In this document: positions 35,421-43,661 of the stretch, one piece after another | Numbering within the stretch: the first letter of the stretch is position 1 | How the letters are laid out: every line of letters starts with the position of its first letter | Source: Sphingobium chlorophenolicum | Lineage (GTDB): Bacteria > Pseudomonadota > Alphaproteobacteria > Sphingomonadales > Sphingomonadaceae | Length of the DNA: 64,000 bases | Assembly: GCF_000722875.1 (NCBI RefSeq) | Contig: NZ_JFHR01000023.1 | Coordinates: forward strand, 1 to 64,000 | Direction of reading: 5' to 3' | The notes under the pieces: generated by a model | Seen by the model: only the letters and a program-made list of their open reading frames with translations | Told to the model about the DNA's origin: nothing | The model's database searches: none | Translations under genes and position numbers: made by a program

Positions 35421-36505
35421 GATGCTGGCTCCATCAGGCCGGTGAGACGGGTGGGGGCGTGGGGACCGACGAACATTTGTTCGAGCACGCCGACGCCGCG
35501 ATGCGTGATGCCGCCGTCGGTCAGTTCGGCGGTGACGAACGCCTGGATATGCATGGCGAGCGGATTGCCCCAGGCGCGCTCCGCCTCCGCCATGCTGTCG
35601 TGCGCGACCGCCGGTTCGGGGCCATGGTCGAGGCCGTGGCCCCAATGCGGATGGGTATAGCCCAGGCCGCTCATCGCGAAGACCGGCCCGGTGGGCGTCA
35701 GCGCTAACGACCGGCCGCCGCCCAAATCGGCGGTCATGCGGGCCACGCGGCGGGTGCCGGGTTGCCATTCGATGCCGAAGGTCGCCGCGTCGAAATGCTG
35801 CTCTCCGCGTTCCCCCGCGATCACGGCGCGGCGGTTCCATGGGCTGCCTTCGCCATCGTCATTGCTGTGGAAGAAGAGCGAGCGGTCGGCGAAATTGCAG
35901 GGCGTCCAGAGCCAGAAGAACTGGCTGAAATTGCCTTCGGGCGGTGGTTGCGGTTCCCGTGCCCCGACCGGGCGGACGCCCCAGCTTCGGTCGCGGGTTC
36001 CGGGCCAGCCGTCGCCGACCTCGATTGGCCGTCCGTCGACCGACAGGCGGCCCGACCAGAATCCGTTCTGCGTCATCCGCGTATAGTCCATGAACAGCCG
36101 CGTGCCGTTGCGGCGGATGAAGCGGGGTTCCTCGATCGGGAAGTGGCGGGCGCTGAAGGTCAGTTCGGCGGTCAGGGGGCCGTCATTGGGAGCGATGCGC
36201 AGCGTGATCACTTCCAGCGGCGCGTCGATCTCCAGCGAGATGGGGCCGACCGACAGGTCCAGCCTTTCTCCGCCCGACCGACGGCTGGCGCGGAGATTAT
36301 GCTGCACCCCGTCGACAAGGACGCAGAAGCTGGCGTCGACGATGCCGAGTTGGGGATAGAAGCCCATCGCCGCGGCGAAGAAGACCGACCCGTCCGGACT
36401 ATAGCCGTTGAAGAAATAACGGTCGTAGAAATTGCGGTCGGTCCCGGCAAAGGCGATCGGCTCGCTGGTCTGGTGGAGCGGATAATCGTCACCCTTGGTC
36501 AGCAT
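35417..36505 (-). CDS. Uncharacterised CrtC/AttH-like (DUF7064/DUF7065-type) protein
   Basis: 362 residues without signal peptide or membrane helix. It is rich in beta-strand, tryptophan and aromatic residues (NGFWSGRLSVDG, FSQFFWLWTPCNFADRSLFF, GYTHPHWGHGLDHG). The overall pattern, with RSWGVRPVG and a paired-barrel look, recalls the lipocalin-like AttH/hydroxyneurosporene-synthase fold, but I cannot confirm this by eye. It forms an operon with the downstream kinase-like gene. A 26-bp near-perfect palindrome lies 29 bases upstream of its start. No function is assigned. Confidence 0.6.
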   Translation of the reverse strand: MLTKGDDYPLHQTSEPIAFAGTDRNFYDRYFFNGYSPDGSVFFAAAMGFYPQLGIVDASFCVLVDGVQHNLRASRRSGGERLDLSVGPISLEIDAPLEVITLRIAPNDGPLTAELTFSARHFPIEEPRFIRRNGTRLFMDYTRMTQNGFWSGRLSVDGRPIEVGDGWPGTRDRSWGVRPVGAREPQPPPEGNFSQFFWLWTPCNFADRSLFFHSNDDGEGSPWNRRAVIAGERGEQHFDAATFGIEWQPGTRRVARMTADLGGGRSLALTPTGPVFAMSGLGYTHPHWGHGLDHGPEPAVAHDSMAEAERAWGNPLAMHIQAFVTAELTDGGITHRGVGVLEQMFVGPHAPTRLTGLMEPAS

Positions 36506-36533
36506 ATATCCTTCCTCCCGCCTGTCCGTAATG

Positions 36534-36559
36534 AGATACGGTACATATGTACCATATCT
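36534..36559. promoter_or_regulatory. 26-bp near-perfect palindrome (candidate operator)
   Basis: The core GGTACATATGTACC (36540-36553) is a perfect 14-bp palindrome. The flanks AGATAC and ATATCT extend symmetry to 26 bp with one mismatched pair. It lies 29 bases upstream of the CrtC/AttH-like start and is a strong candidate repressor site. A related core, TACATATGTAC, occurs at 63910-63920. Confidence 0.7.
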
Positions 36560-36682
36560 TGCGATGGGCGGCGCATGTCAAGGGGCAATGGGCTGTCGGG
36601 TGACCGGGAGAGCAAATGAGGGAAATGCACTGGAAATATGGGCCGGTTTCCGGCAGTCTGGCGGCAATCGGGGGGAAAGCGC

Positions 36683-37849
36683 ATGTCGGAACGCCAACTC
36701 AAGGCATGGCAGGATGCGGGCCTGATCGATGCCGGGACCGCCGGGCGAATCCGCGAGTGGGAGGCGGCGCATCATCGGCCGCTGGGCCTGTGGGCGATCA
36801 TCGGGCTGGGCGCGCTGGCCATTGGTCTGGGCATCGTGTCCGTCGTCGCGGCGAATTGGGACGCGATATCGGGGGAAACCCGACTGGCGATCCATTTTGC
36901 CTTGATGGTCGGGCTGGCGGGGCTGTTGTGGCGCTATCTGCCCGATGCGGCGGCGAAGAATGATTATTTCAACGATGGCGCCTTGTTCGTGGCGGCGGTG
37001 CTGGGCCTCAGCTTCTTCGGGCATATCGGGCAGGTCTATCAGACATCCTCTCCGCTGTGGCAGCCGTTGCTGGTGTGGCTGGTCATTTTCTCGCCGTTGC
37101 TGCTGCTGTTCGGGCGGGGCTGGCCGGTCGCGGGCCTGTGGCTGGCGGGGGTGTTGGGCACCGCTTGGTCCCATGCCGATGAATATGGCCGGGGCTGGCT
37201 GTGGGGGCAGTCCATGCCGCAGCCCGCCTGGCCCACCCTTTATTGGGGACTAATCGCCACGCCCCCGATGGCGGTGGCTGCCCTGGCCGCATTCATGCGC
37301 GGGCGCAGCGACCGGCCCGGCTTCTGGCGGTTGCTGGAGCAACTGGCGATGATCGTCATCCTGACCGGCGTGAGCATCGCCATCATCGCGGGCGGGTGGG
37401 ACAGCGGGACGCATCATGTCGTCGGCAGCGCTGTGATCCGCAGCCTTGCGCTGGCCGGGACGGCGGCGGTGATCTGGGCCTTCAGGCAAGGCCGGTCCGG
37501 GCAGGCGACGGCGGGCATATTGGCCGTCGCGGCGGTGCTGCATGTCGCGCAGGCTCTGCTCCTGGGTGTCGAGGGGGCGACGCGGGGACCGTGGATCGGC
37601 GCGCTCTTCTTCCTGCTATTGTGGAGCGCTGTCGCGGCGGGCGCGCTTTTCGCGCGGTGGCGGCGGCTGTTTCAGGGGGCCATTGCGTTGCTGGCCCTTC
37701 GCATCATCATCCTCAGTTTCGAACTGAATGACGACCTGCTGGGTAGCGGGGCGGGCCTTATCCTGTCCGGCGCTTTCGCCATGGCGGTGGCCTGGGGGAC
37801 GGTGCGCATATCCAGACGCTATGCTCCGGCGGAAAGGAACGGCGAATGA
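36683..37849 (+). CDS. DUF2157-domain integral membrane protein
   Basis: 388 residues from ATG 36683 (GGGGG upstream). The cytoplasmic N-terminus MSERQLKAWQDAGLIDAGTA, IREWE is typical of DUF2157. About ten hydrophobic segments follow (for example LWAIIGLGALAIGLGIVSVV). The function of the family is unknown. It overlaps the GDYXXLXY gene by four bases, a pairing that recurs in bacteria, so the two products probably act together at the inner membrane. Confidence 0.85.
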   Translation: MSERQLKAWQDAGLIDAGTAGRIREWEAAHHRPLGLWAIIGLGALAIGLGIVSVVAANWDAISGETRLAIHFALMVGLAGLLWRYLPDAAAKNDYFNDGALFVAAVLGLSFFGHIGQVYQTSSPLWQPLLVWLVIFSPLLLLFGRGWPVAGLWLAGVLGTAWSHADEYGRGWLWGQSMPQPAWPTLYWGLIATPPMAVAALAAFMRGRSDRPGFWRLLEQLAMIVILTGVSIAIIAGGWDSGTHHVVGSAVIRSLALAGTAAVIWAFRQGRSGQATAGILAVAAVLHVAQALLLGVEGATRGPWIGALFFLLLWSAVAAGALFARWRRLFQGAIALLALRIIILSFELNDDLLGSGAGLILSGAFAMAVAWGTVRISRRYAPAERNGE

Positions 37850-38397
37850 GGGCGCTTTCTTCGCTTCGTCTTTGGCTGGCGGGGGCGTTGCTGCTGCCGC
37901 TGGTCGCCTTTGGTTTTAGCTGGGCGGCTACCTATCGTCTGGCCCAGCAAGGGCAGGAATGGCTGGTGCCCATTCGGGGCTATGATCCGAGAGACTTGTT
38001 GCGCGGACATTATGTCCAATATCAATATGACTGGCCTGTTGCGGATGCTTCGTCGGAAGGGCAGGACAGCCTGTCCTTTGCCAGCCGGTTATGCATCGAG
38101 GGGACGGCCCCCGATATCGTTCGGGTGCGGGAATTGCCCGCTGCCCTGGGGCGGGACGATCCGGGGCAGGCGAGGGGATGCGCCATTGTGGTTCGGGAGT
38201 CGCTGGGTACGCGGCGGGAGGTCCGGGGGTTGAGTTCGGGCATTTTGTTCGCATCGCAGGAGCGCGCTTTGGCATTGTCGCGGCAGTTGACGGATGTCCG
38301 TCAGCAGGGGTTCGTGCGGGTCAGGATCAGGCCCGATGGGGTCATGCGGCCGGTGGATATTGAGTTCAGGCCGCGTGGGGGTGGGTCGCCGCGTTAG
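37846..38397 (+). CDS. GDYXXLXY-family membrane-anchored protein
   Basis: 183 residues. One N-terminal helix (LWLAGALLLPLVAFGFSWA) anchors a periplasmic domain with YDPRDLLRGHYVQYQYDW, the variant of the family motif. Start ATG overlaps the DUF2157 stop. The C-terminal residues RGGGSPR and the stop codon are encoded by the left end of a dispersed 104-bp intergenic repeat (38377-38480), so the natural end of the protein may have been altered by the repeat. Function unknown. Confidence 0.82.
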   Translation: MRALSSLRLWLAGALLLPLVAFGFSWAATYRLAQQGQEWLVPIRGYDPRDLLRGHYVQYQYDWPVADASSEGQDSLSFASRLCIEGTAPDIVRVRELPAALGRDDPGQARGCAIVVRESLGTRREVRGLSSGILFASQERALALSRQLTDVRQQGFVRVRIRPDGVMRPVDIEFRPRGGGSPR

Positions 38398-38480
38398 CGG
38401 CGTTCTTCCTTGGCCGATAGCGCGGAAGCTCGCTGCGCTCGCGCCCACCCCCTGACCCCCTCCCGCTTGCGGGAGGGGGG
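38377..38480 (+). repeat. 104-bp dispersed repeat, copy 1
   Basis: From GGGGGTGGGTCGCCGCG to CCCGCTTGCGGGAGGGGG this stretch matches 47081-47183 nearly base for base, with fewer than about ten differences. It ends in a CCCTCCCGC/GCGGGAGGG hairpin that can act as a terminator. It overlaps the last 21 bases of the GDYXXLXY gene. Confidence 0.85.
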
Positions 38481-38577
38481 ACCACCGAATCCCACCTGCG
38501 AGATCTGAATTTGTCCGCGCTGGTTGACTTCAGCGCTTCTCAACGACCGATGCGCACAACTTGTTTGCGCTAAAAAT

Positions 38578-38592
38578 CTACTAATCTAGTAG
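38578..38592. promoter_or_regulatory. Inverted repeat upstream of the fourth TonB receptor
   Basis: CTACTA and TAGTAG flank ATC, a perfect 6-bp dyad 46 bases before the receptor start in an AT-rich patch. It overlaps a plausible -10 region, so it may be a repressor site. Confidence 0.45.
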
Positions 38593-38638
38593 AGAATGAA
38601 AATCCGCGTGGGGCGGAGGGGGTAGAGAAGCGCTTTTC

Positions 38639-40798
38639 ATGACATATGCATATCGTTCGCTCGTCGCTAACGCGTCGTTGGCTTCCGCCATGTTGCTGGC
38701 GCAATCGGCTCAGGCCCAATCTGCTCAGGCGCCGCTCGATGAAGCGGGCGGCGGCGGGGAAATCATCGTCACCGCCGAACGGCGGGCGACCGATCTGCAG
38801 AAGACCGCCATCGCCATTTCCGCCTTCACGCCTGAACTGCTGGAGCAGCGCAACATCGGCAGCGTGCGTGATCTGGCGGGGCAGGTGCCCAATCTGTTCG
38901 TGGCGCGCGCGTCGATCAGCCATACGACGCAGACCTTCTCCCTGCGCGGCGTGGGGGAGGCCGATCCGATCCAGGAGCCGGTGCTGGCCGTCTATGTCGA
39001 CGATGTCTATGTCCCCCGTCAGATCGGGTCGATGAGCGAGTTCGTCGATCTGGAACGGGTGGAATTGCTGCGCGGGCCTCAGGGCACGCTGTACGGCCGC
39101 AACAGCAGCGCGGGCGCGTTGCGCCTGATCACCCGCGATCCCGACGACACCACCCATGTGACGGCGGAGGCGGGCTATGGCAGCTATAATGACGTGCAGT
39201 TGCGCGCTTTGGTCAGCGGGCCGATCGTCAAGGATAGGCTGTCGGCCAGCCTGTCCTACATCCATCGGAAGCGCGACGGCGTCACCTACGATCCGACGCT
39301 GGGCCATGATGTGAACCGCATCGATCTGGATGGATGGCGCGGCAAGCTCCGTTTCACCGGGGTCGCCGGTCTGGACGCGCAATTGACGCTCAACGTGATC
39401 CGCGACCGCAGCGACAGCCGGTCCTATGTGCCGGTCGACCAGCCGGGCGGGACGTTCAGCCGCCGCCGGTCCTATTCGGAGGTGGAGCCGCTCCAGCATC
39501 TGAATGCGCTCAACGGATCGCTGCGCCTGATCTATACGCTGTCGCCCCAGCTTTCGGTCAAGTCGATCACGGCGGCGGGCGGCTTTGACCTCGATCCCGT
39601 CTTTTACGACAATGATGGGCAAGCTGCGCTGATCCAGAAGAATCTGATCCATTATAAGGACAAGTTCATCAGCCAGGAGGTGCAACTGAACGGCGAACTG
39701 GGCGATGTCAGCTTCACCAGCGGCCTGTTCTACCTGCATGAGCGTTTCTTCGTGGAGCGGGACGGGTTCAGCCGGACCGGCACGGCGGCGACCGCGCCGA
39801 TCAGCAAGCAGCGCGCCCACAACATCACCTATACCGATGCCTACGCCGTTTTCGGGGAAGGCACGTGGAAGGCGAGCGACATATTCAGCCTGACGGCGGG
39901 CATTCGCGGCACCATCGAGAAGAAGCGGTTCCTGTTCGACAACAAGCTGATCGACGACAATCGCAACGTGGTGGCGCAATCCATCGCGGGCGAGGCGGAA
40001 AAGACGTGGAAGGCGCTGACGCCCAAAATATCGGTGCAGGCGCAATGGACCCCCAATCTGCTCAATTATCTGACCTGGTCGCAGGGGTTCAAGTCCGGCG
40101 GGTTCGACAATCGCGCCACGCGGCTGGACCTTGCCACGCTGCCCTTCAATCCGGAGAAGGTGACCACCTATGAAGGCGGGTTGAAGGCGACCCTGTTCGG
40201 CCGGGCGCTGCGCAGCAATCTGGCGGTCTTCTATAATGACTATAAGGATTTGCAGGTGTCCTTCTACGACCCGGCCTATGTCGGGCTGCGGCGCGGCAAT
40301 GCGGGCAAGGCGCATAGCTGGGGCGTGGAACTGGAAAATGACCTGCGGCTGACCGACGCCTTCAGTGTGCAGGCGTCGGGCGGCTATCTGAAGGCCGTCT
40401 ATGACGATTATAAGGGCGCGGGCGGCAATGGCGTCGATGCGGACGGCAATCCGCTGACCAATGCGCCGAAATGGTCGCTTTCCGGCGGGGCGACCTATGA
40501 CGTGCCGCTGGGCGCGGGCGGCAGCCATTTGCGGTTGTCGGCCAACGCCCAATATCAGAGCGGTTTCTATTCGAGCGCGCTTGCCCGGCCGCAGGATCGT
40601 GTGCCGGGCCAGACCTTCGTCAACGGGAGCATCGCTTGGACCCTGCCGGACGACCGGTTCCAGGTGGCGTTGACCGCCAGGAATATATTCGGGGCGAACA
40701 AGCCGGTTAGTTCGACCTATCAGCCGTCCACGGGGGTCTATTATAAAAATTACGCCGATCCGGCGACCGTGCTGGCCAGCGTCCGCTTTTCCTATTGA
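38639..40798 (+). CDS. TonB-dependent outer membrane receptor
   Basis: 719 residues. The signal peptide is ANASLASAMLLAQSAQA and the TonB box is EIIVTAERR. The plug contains FSLRGVGEADPIQEP, VYVDDVYVPRQ and VELLRGPQGTLYGRNSSAGA. The barrel ends in a YKNYADPATVLASVRFSY strand with a terminal tyrosine. This is the FyuA/CirA-like receptor type that is strongly expanded in sphingomonads. No neighbouring gene hints at the ligand; a topoisomerase gene converges downstream with a 3-base gap. Confidence 0.92.
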   Translation: MTYAYRSLVANASLASAMLLAQSAQAQSAQAPLDEAGGGGEIIVTAERRATDLQKTAIAISAFTPELLEQRNIGSVRDLAGQVPNLFVARASISHTTQTFSLRGVGEADPIQEPVLAVYVDDVYVPRQIGSMSEFVDLERVELLRGPQGTLYGRNSSAGALRLITRDPDDTTHVTAEAGYGSYNDVQLRALVSGPIVKDRLSASLSYIHRKRDGVTYDPTLGHDVNRIDLDGWRGKLRFTGVAGLDAQLTLNVIRDRSDSRSYVPVDQPGGTFSRRRSYSEVEPLQHLNALNGSLRLIYTLSPQLSVKSITAAGGFDLDPVFYDNDGQAALIQKNLIHYKDKFISQEVQLNGELGDVSFTSGLFYLHERFFVERDGFSRTGTAATAPISKQRAHNITYTDAYAVFGEGTWKASDIFSLTAGIRGTIEKKRFLFDNKLIDDNRNVVAQSIAGEAEKTWKALTPKISVQAQWTPNLLNYLTWSQGFKSGGFDNRATRLDLATLPFNPEKVTTYEGGLKATLFGRALRSNLAVFYNDYKDLQVSFYDPAYVGLRRGNAGKAHSWGVELENDLRLTDAFSVQASGGYLKAVYDDYKGAGGNGVDADGNPLTNAPKWSLSGGATYDVPLGAGGSHLRLSANAQYQSGFYSSALARPQDRVPGQTFVNGSIAWTLPDDRFQVALTARNIFGANKPVSSTYQPSTGVYYKNYADPATVLASVRFSY

Positions 40799-40801
40799 CG
40801 G

Positions 40802-41908
40802 TCATCGGCGGGCCGTCGGCTGCGCCGCGCAATGTTTCGATTGCAGGAAGGAGAGGACCAGCATCTCTTCGGGGCGGAGGCCCTCGAGCTGGCTGCGCAC
40901 GGCGCGCTTCGCCTTGCGTTCGATTTCCAGCACCAGGCTTTGGGTCAGATAGCTGTCGATCACCTGCGGGTGGACATAGCAGCGGCGGCATATGGCGGGG
41001 GTGTTGCCCAATTGGGTCGCGACTTGCCGGATGGCGGCCTGAACATTGCGTTTCGCGGCGGCTTCGCTATCGGTCCTTTCGAATTCCACCAGGGTCAGGG
41101 CGGTCAATACCGTTCCGGCCCAGGTGCGGAAATCCTTGGCCGTGATGTCGCTGCCGCTGATTTCGCGGAGATAGGCGTTGACGTCTCCGGAGGTGACTTC
41201 GCGCCGTTCGCCATCCTCGTCCAGATATTGGAACAGATGCTGGCCGGGAAGTTCCTGGCTCTGCCGCACGATCCGGGCGACGCGGCGGTCGGTCAGTTTC
41301 AGATTCCACAGCTTGCCGCCCTTGCCCGTGAAGCGGAAGCGGATTTCGTCGCGTTCGACCCTGACATGCCGGTCGTTGAGCGTGGTGAGGCCGTAGCTGC
41401 GATTCTGCCGCGCATAGTCGATATTGCCGACGCGGATCATCGTCGCCTCCAGCAGCCAGATGATCGTTGCCAGTATCTTTTCGCGGGGAAGGCCCCGGCG
41501 GCGCATGTCGCTGTCGATCCGCTGGCGGATGCCGGGCAGCGATCTGGCGAATTCCAGCATATGTTCATATTTGCTGCTGTCGCGCATTTCCCGGAAGCGG
41601 GGGTGATAGAGATATTGCTTGCGGCCCCGCGCGTCGCGGCCGGTCGCCTGGATATGGCCATTTTCCTCCGGGCAGATCCACACGTCCGTATAAGCGGGCG
41701 GGATGGCCATGGCGTTGATCCGTTCGATCACGCTGCGGTCGGTGACGCGCTCCCCCTTCGTATCGAAATAGCGCCAGCCGTTGCGATAGGGGCGGCGGGT
41801 GAAGCCGGGTTCCTCGTCGCTTGCGTAGAAGAGGCCTGCCTCCGCTTTTTTCCTGCCGGTATCGACATTGGTTTCGGTCGTTTCGGTCCGCTTTTGCCGC
41901 TTCGTCAT
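40802..41908 (-). CDS. DNA topoisomerase IB (poxvirus-type)
   Basis: 368 residues. The catalytic tyrosine is about Y311 in RCYVHPQVIDSYL. Other conserved parts are YNAR-like RDARGRKQYLYHPRFRE, the core FTGKGGKLWNLKL and KDFRTWAGTVLTAL. It relaxes DNA supercoils through a 3'-phosphotyrosyl intermediate. Bacterial members are accessory genes often found near NHEJ or stress genes; here ku and ligD follow within 3 kb. It is oriented opposite to them and starts 100 bases from the divergent SDR gene. Confidence 0.93.
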   Translation of the reverse strand: MTKRQKRTETTETNVDTGRKKAEAGLFYASDEEPGFTRRPYRNGWRYFDTKGERVTDRSVIERINAMAIPPAYTDVWICPEENGHIQATGRDARGRKQYLYHPRFREMRDSSKYEHMLEFARSLPGIRQRIDSDMRRRGLPREKILATIIWLLEATMIRVGNIDYARQNRSYGLTTLNDRHVRVERDEIRFRFTGKGGKLWNLKLTDRRVARIVRQSQELPGQHLFQYLDEDGERREVTSGDVNAYLREISGSDITAKDFRTWAGTVLTALTLVEFERTDSEAAAKRNVQAAIRQVATQLGNTPAICRRCYVHPQVIDSYLTQSLVLEIERKAKRAVRSQLEGLRPEEMLVLSFLQSKHCAAQPTARR

Positions 41909-42008
41909 GACAGGCAGAACGCGCCCAAGCGAAACCGGTTTCGGATGCTTTGCGCGAAGGGGTGAACTGATCGCTCCGGCAGTCGTTGGCAGGGAAAGGA
42001 GAGTATCG

Positions 42009-42857
42009 ATGTCCGAGACCGAGATGATTCACGAAGATGGCCTGCCGGGTCATGAATCCCGGCTGGAACCGAAACCGGAATGGGAGCCGCGCTATCCCGG
42101 ATCGGGTCGTCTGGCCGGGAAGGTTGCCATCGTGACGGGCGCGGACAGCGGCATCGGGCGCGCCGTGGCGGCGCTCTATGCGCGGGAGGGGGCGGATGTC
42201 GCCATCCTCTATCTGTGCGAGCATGACGATGCGGAAAAGACGGCGGAGATCGTCCGGGGCGAAGGGCGGCGGGCCATCCGCATCGCGGGCGATCTGGGCG
42301 ACAAGGGCTTTTGCGAGCGGGCCGTCGCGCAGGTGGCGGAGGAATATGGGCGCATCGACATAGTCGTCAACAATGCCGGGGAGCAGCATCCCGATCAGGA
42401 CATTGCCGACATTACGGAGGAGCAGCTTCGGCGCACCTTTCAGACCAATATTTTCGGCATGTTCTTTCTGACGCAGGCGGCGCGGCCGCATCTGCGGCGG
42501 GGGGCGGCCATCGTCAACTGCACGTCCGTCACCATGTATCAGGGGTCGAGCGAACTGCTGGATTATTCGAGCACGAAGGGCGCGATCACCGCCTTCACCC
42601 GGTCGCTTTCCGAAAATCTGGTCGGGGAGGGGATCAGGGTGAATGCGGTCGCGCCCGGACCCATATGGACGCCGCTCAACCCATCCGGCGGGGCGAGTCC
42701 GGAGAAGCTGGAGCATTTTGGGGAAAGCACGCCGATGGGGCGGCCGGGCCAGCCCAATGAAGTCGCGCCGTCCTTCCTGTTTCTGGCGTGCGATGACGCC
42801 AGTTACATGTCGGGGCAGGTGCTGCATCCCAATGGCGGGACGATCGTCAACGGTTAG
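42009..42857 (+). CDS. SDR family oxidoreductase (YghA-like)
   Basis: 282 residues from ATG 42009 (AAGGAG eight bases upstream). An N-terminal extension (GHESRLEPKPEWEPRYPGSG) is typical of the YghA/general-stress SDR group. Cofactor motif VTGADSGIG, NNAGEQ, and catalytic DYSSTKGA (Tyr-Lys) are complete. The substrate is unknown. Such proteins are often part of alphaproteobacterial general stress regulons, which fits the PRC-barrel, Ku and hemerythrin neighbours. Confidence 0.88.
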   Translation: MSETEMIHEDGLPGHESRLEPKPEWEPRYPGSGRLAGKVAIVTGADSGIGRAVAALYAREGADVAILYLCEHDDAEKTAEIVRGEGRRAIRIAGDLGDKGFCERAVAQVAEEYGRIDIVVNNAGEQHPDQDIADITEEQLRRTFQTNIFGMFFLTQAARPHLRRGAAIVNCTSVTMYQGSSELLDYSSTKGAITAFTRSLSENLVGEGIRVNAVAPGPIWTPLNPSGGASPEKLEHFGESTPMGRPGQPNEVAPSFLFLACDDASYMSGQVLHPNGGTIVNG

Positions 42858-42906
42858 GCTGTATCGACATTCAATTTAAAATATGAGGACGTCGTTTTAG
42901 CATCAT

Positions 42907-43038
42907 TCCTCCCCATCGATAGATGGGGAGGGGGACCGGCCGAAGGCTGGTGGAGGGGAATGCGGCACCACCTGCGATTTTCCCCTCCACCACCGCTTTC
43001 AGCGGCGGTCCCCCTCCCCACGCTGCGCGTAGGGAGGA
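42907..43038. repeat. G/C-rich inverted repeat (REP-like)
   Basis: CCTCCCCATCGATAGATGGG begins one arm and GTCCCCCTCCCCACGCTGCG the other; CGGCCGAAGGCTGGTGGAGG pairs with CCTCCACCACCGCTTTCAGC in the middle. The element follows the SDR gene and may act as its terminator. Confidence 0.65.
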
Positions 43039-43116
43039 TTTAACGTCCGCCCGACATTGGGAATTTGTCCCCGCGGCCTAGGACCAGTAGGAATCGCCTC
43101 CCGTCACAGGCTTTGA

Positions 43117-43135
43117 ACGCTTCGCCCCGAAGCGT
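43117..43135. promoter_or_regulatory. Inverted repeat in PRC-barrel gene leader
   Basis: ACGCTTCG and CGAAGCGT flank CCC, a perfect 8-bp dyad about 80 bases before the start codon. It could be an operator or a leader hairpin. A GGAAT at 43090 resembles half of an EcfG-type stress promoter, but the -10 element is weak. Confidence 0.4.
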
Positions 43136-43184
43136 CCTTTCCGGCGGGGCTACGCAGGATCGCCTGGCTGAGATCTTCGTTCTC

Positions 43185-43206
43185 CCTTTTACGAATCCAT
43201 AAAAGG
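43185..43206 (+). promoter_or_regulatory. Hairpin covering the PRC-barrel ribosome binding site
   Basis: CCTTTTA (43185-43191) pairs with TAAAAGG (43200-43206) over an 8-base loop. The right arm contains most of the AAAGGAG ribosome binding site (43202-43208) of the gene starting at 43216. The U-rich left arm against A/G recalls simple fourU-type RNA thermometers, but function is inferred only. Confidence 0.45.
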
Positions 43207-43215
43207 AGAGTGATA

Positions 43216-43584
43216 ATGGTCGATACGATTGAAACCGACGAAAGCTCGCGCCTGATCGCTTCCAACAAGGTGGAAGGCACGGCTGTCTATAATCATCAGA
43301 ATGAGAAATTGGGGTCCATCTATAATTTCATGGTGGACAAGCAAAATGGTCAGGTCGAATATGCGGTCCTGCAATTTGGCGGATTTCTGGGCATGGGCAA
43401 TGATTATTATCCCCTGCCGTGGAGCATATTGAGCTACGACCCGTCGCAGGGCGGTTATGTGATCGATCTGGACAAGGATGTGCTGGAACAGGCCCCGCGC
43501 TATACGGCCGGGAACGAGCCGGCCTATGACAAAAATTATGGGAATAGCGTCTACGACTATTATGGCGTGACCTATCCCTATTGA
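43216..43584 (+). CDS. PRC-barrel domain protein
   Basis: 122 residues from ATG 43216 with AAAGGAG seven bases upstream. The PRC-barrel core is about 15-85: ASNKVEGTAVYNHQNEKLGS, IYNFMVDKQNGQVEYAVLQF, GGFLGMGNDYYPLPWSILSY. The C-terminus is rich in tyrosine and asparagine (YDKNYGNSVYDYYGVTYPY). Stand-alone PRC-barrel proteins are often stress-induced and bind partners by an unknown mechanism. It lies 77 bases upstream of ku in the same direction. Confidence 0.88.
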   Translation: MVDTIETDESSRLIASNKVEGTAVYNHQNEKLGSIYNFMVDKQNGQVEYAVLQFGGFLGMGNDYYPLPWSILSYDPSQGGYVIDLDKDVLEQAPRYTAGNEPAYDKNYGNSVYDYYGVTYPY

Positions 43585-43661
43585 ACCGCTGGAGGGGCGG
43601 CGCGCGCTGCCCCTTCGGGAACCAACTCCGGTTCCGGGCGCTGTTGGCATGGAGGTTGTTC

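Larger units (their letters stand above)
42858..43215. other. Intergenic region with palindromic repeat and PRC-barrel leader
   Basis: About 360 bases without a gene. A G/C-rich inverted repeat fills 42907-43038. The last 130 bases form the leader of the PRC-barrel gene. This leader contains an 8-bp inverted repeat at 43117-43135 and a hairpin over the ribosome binding site. Confidence 0.6.
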
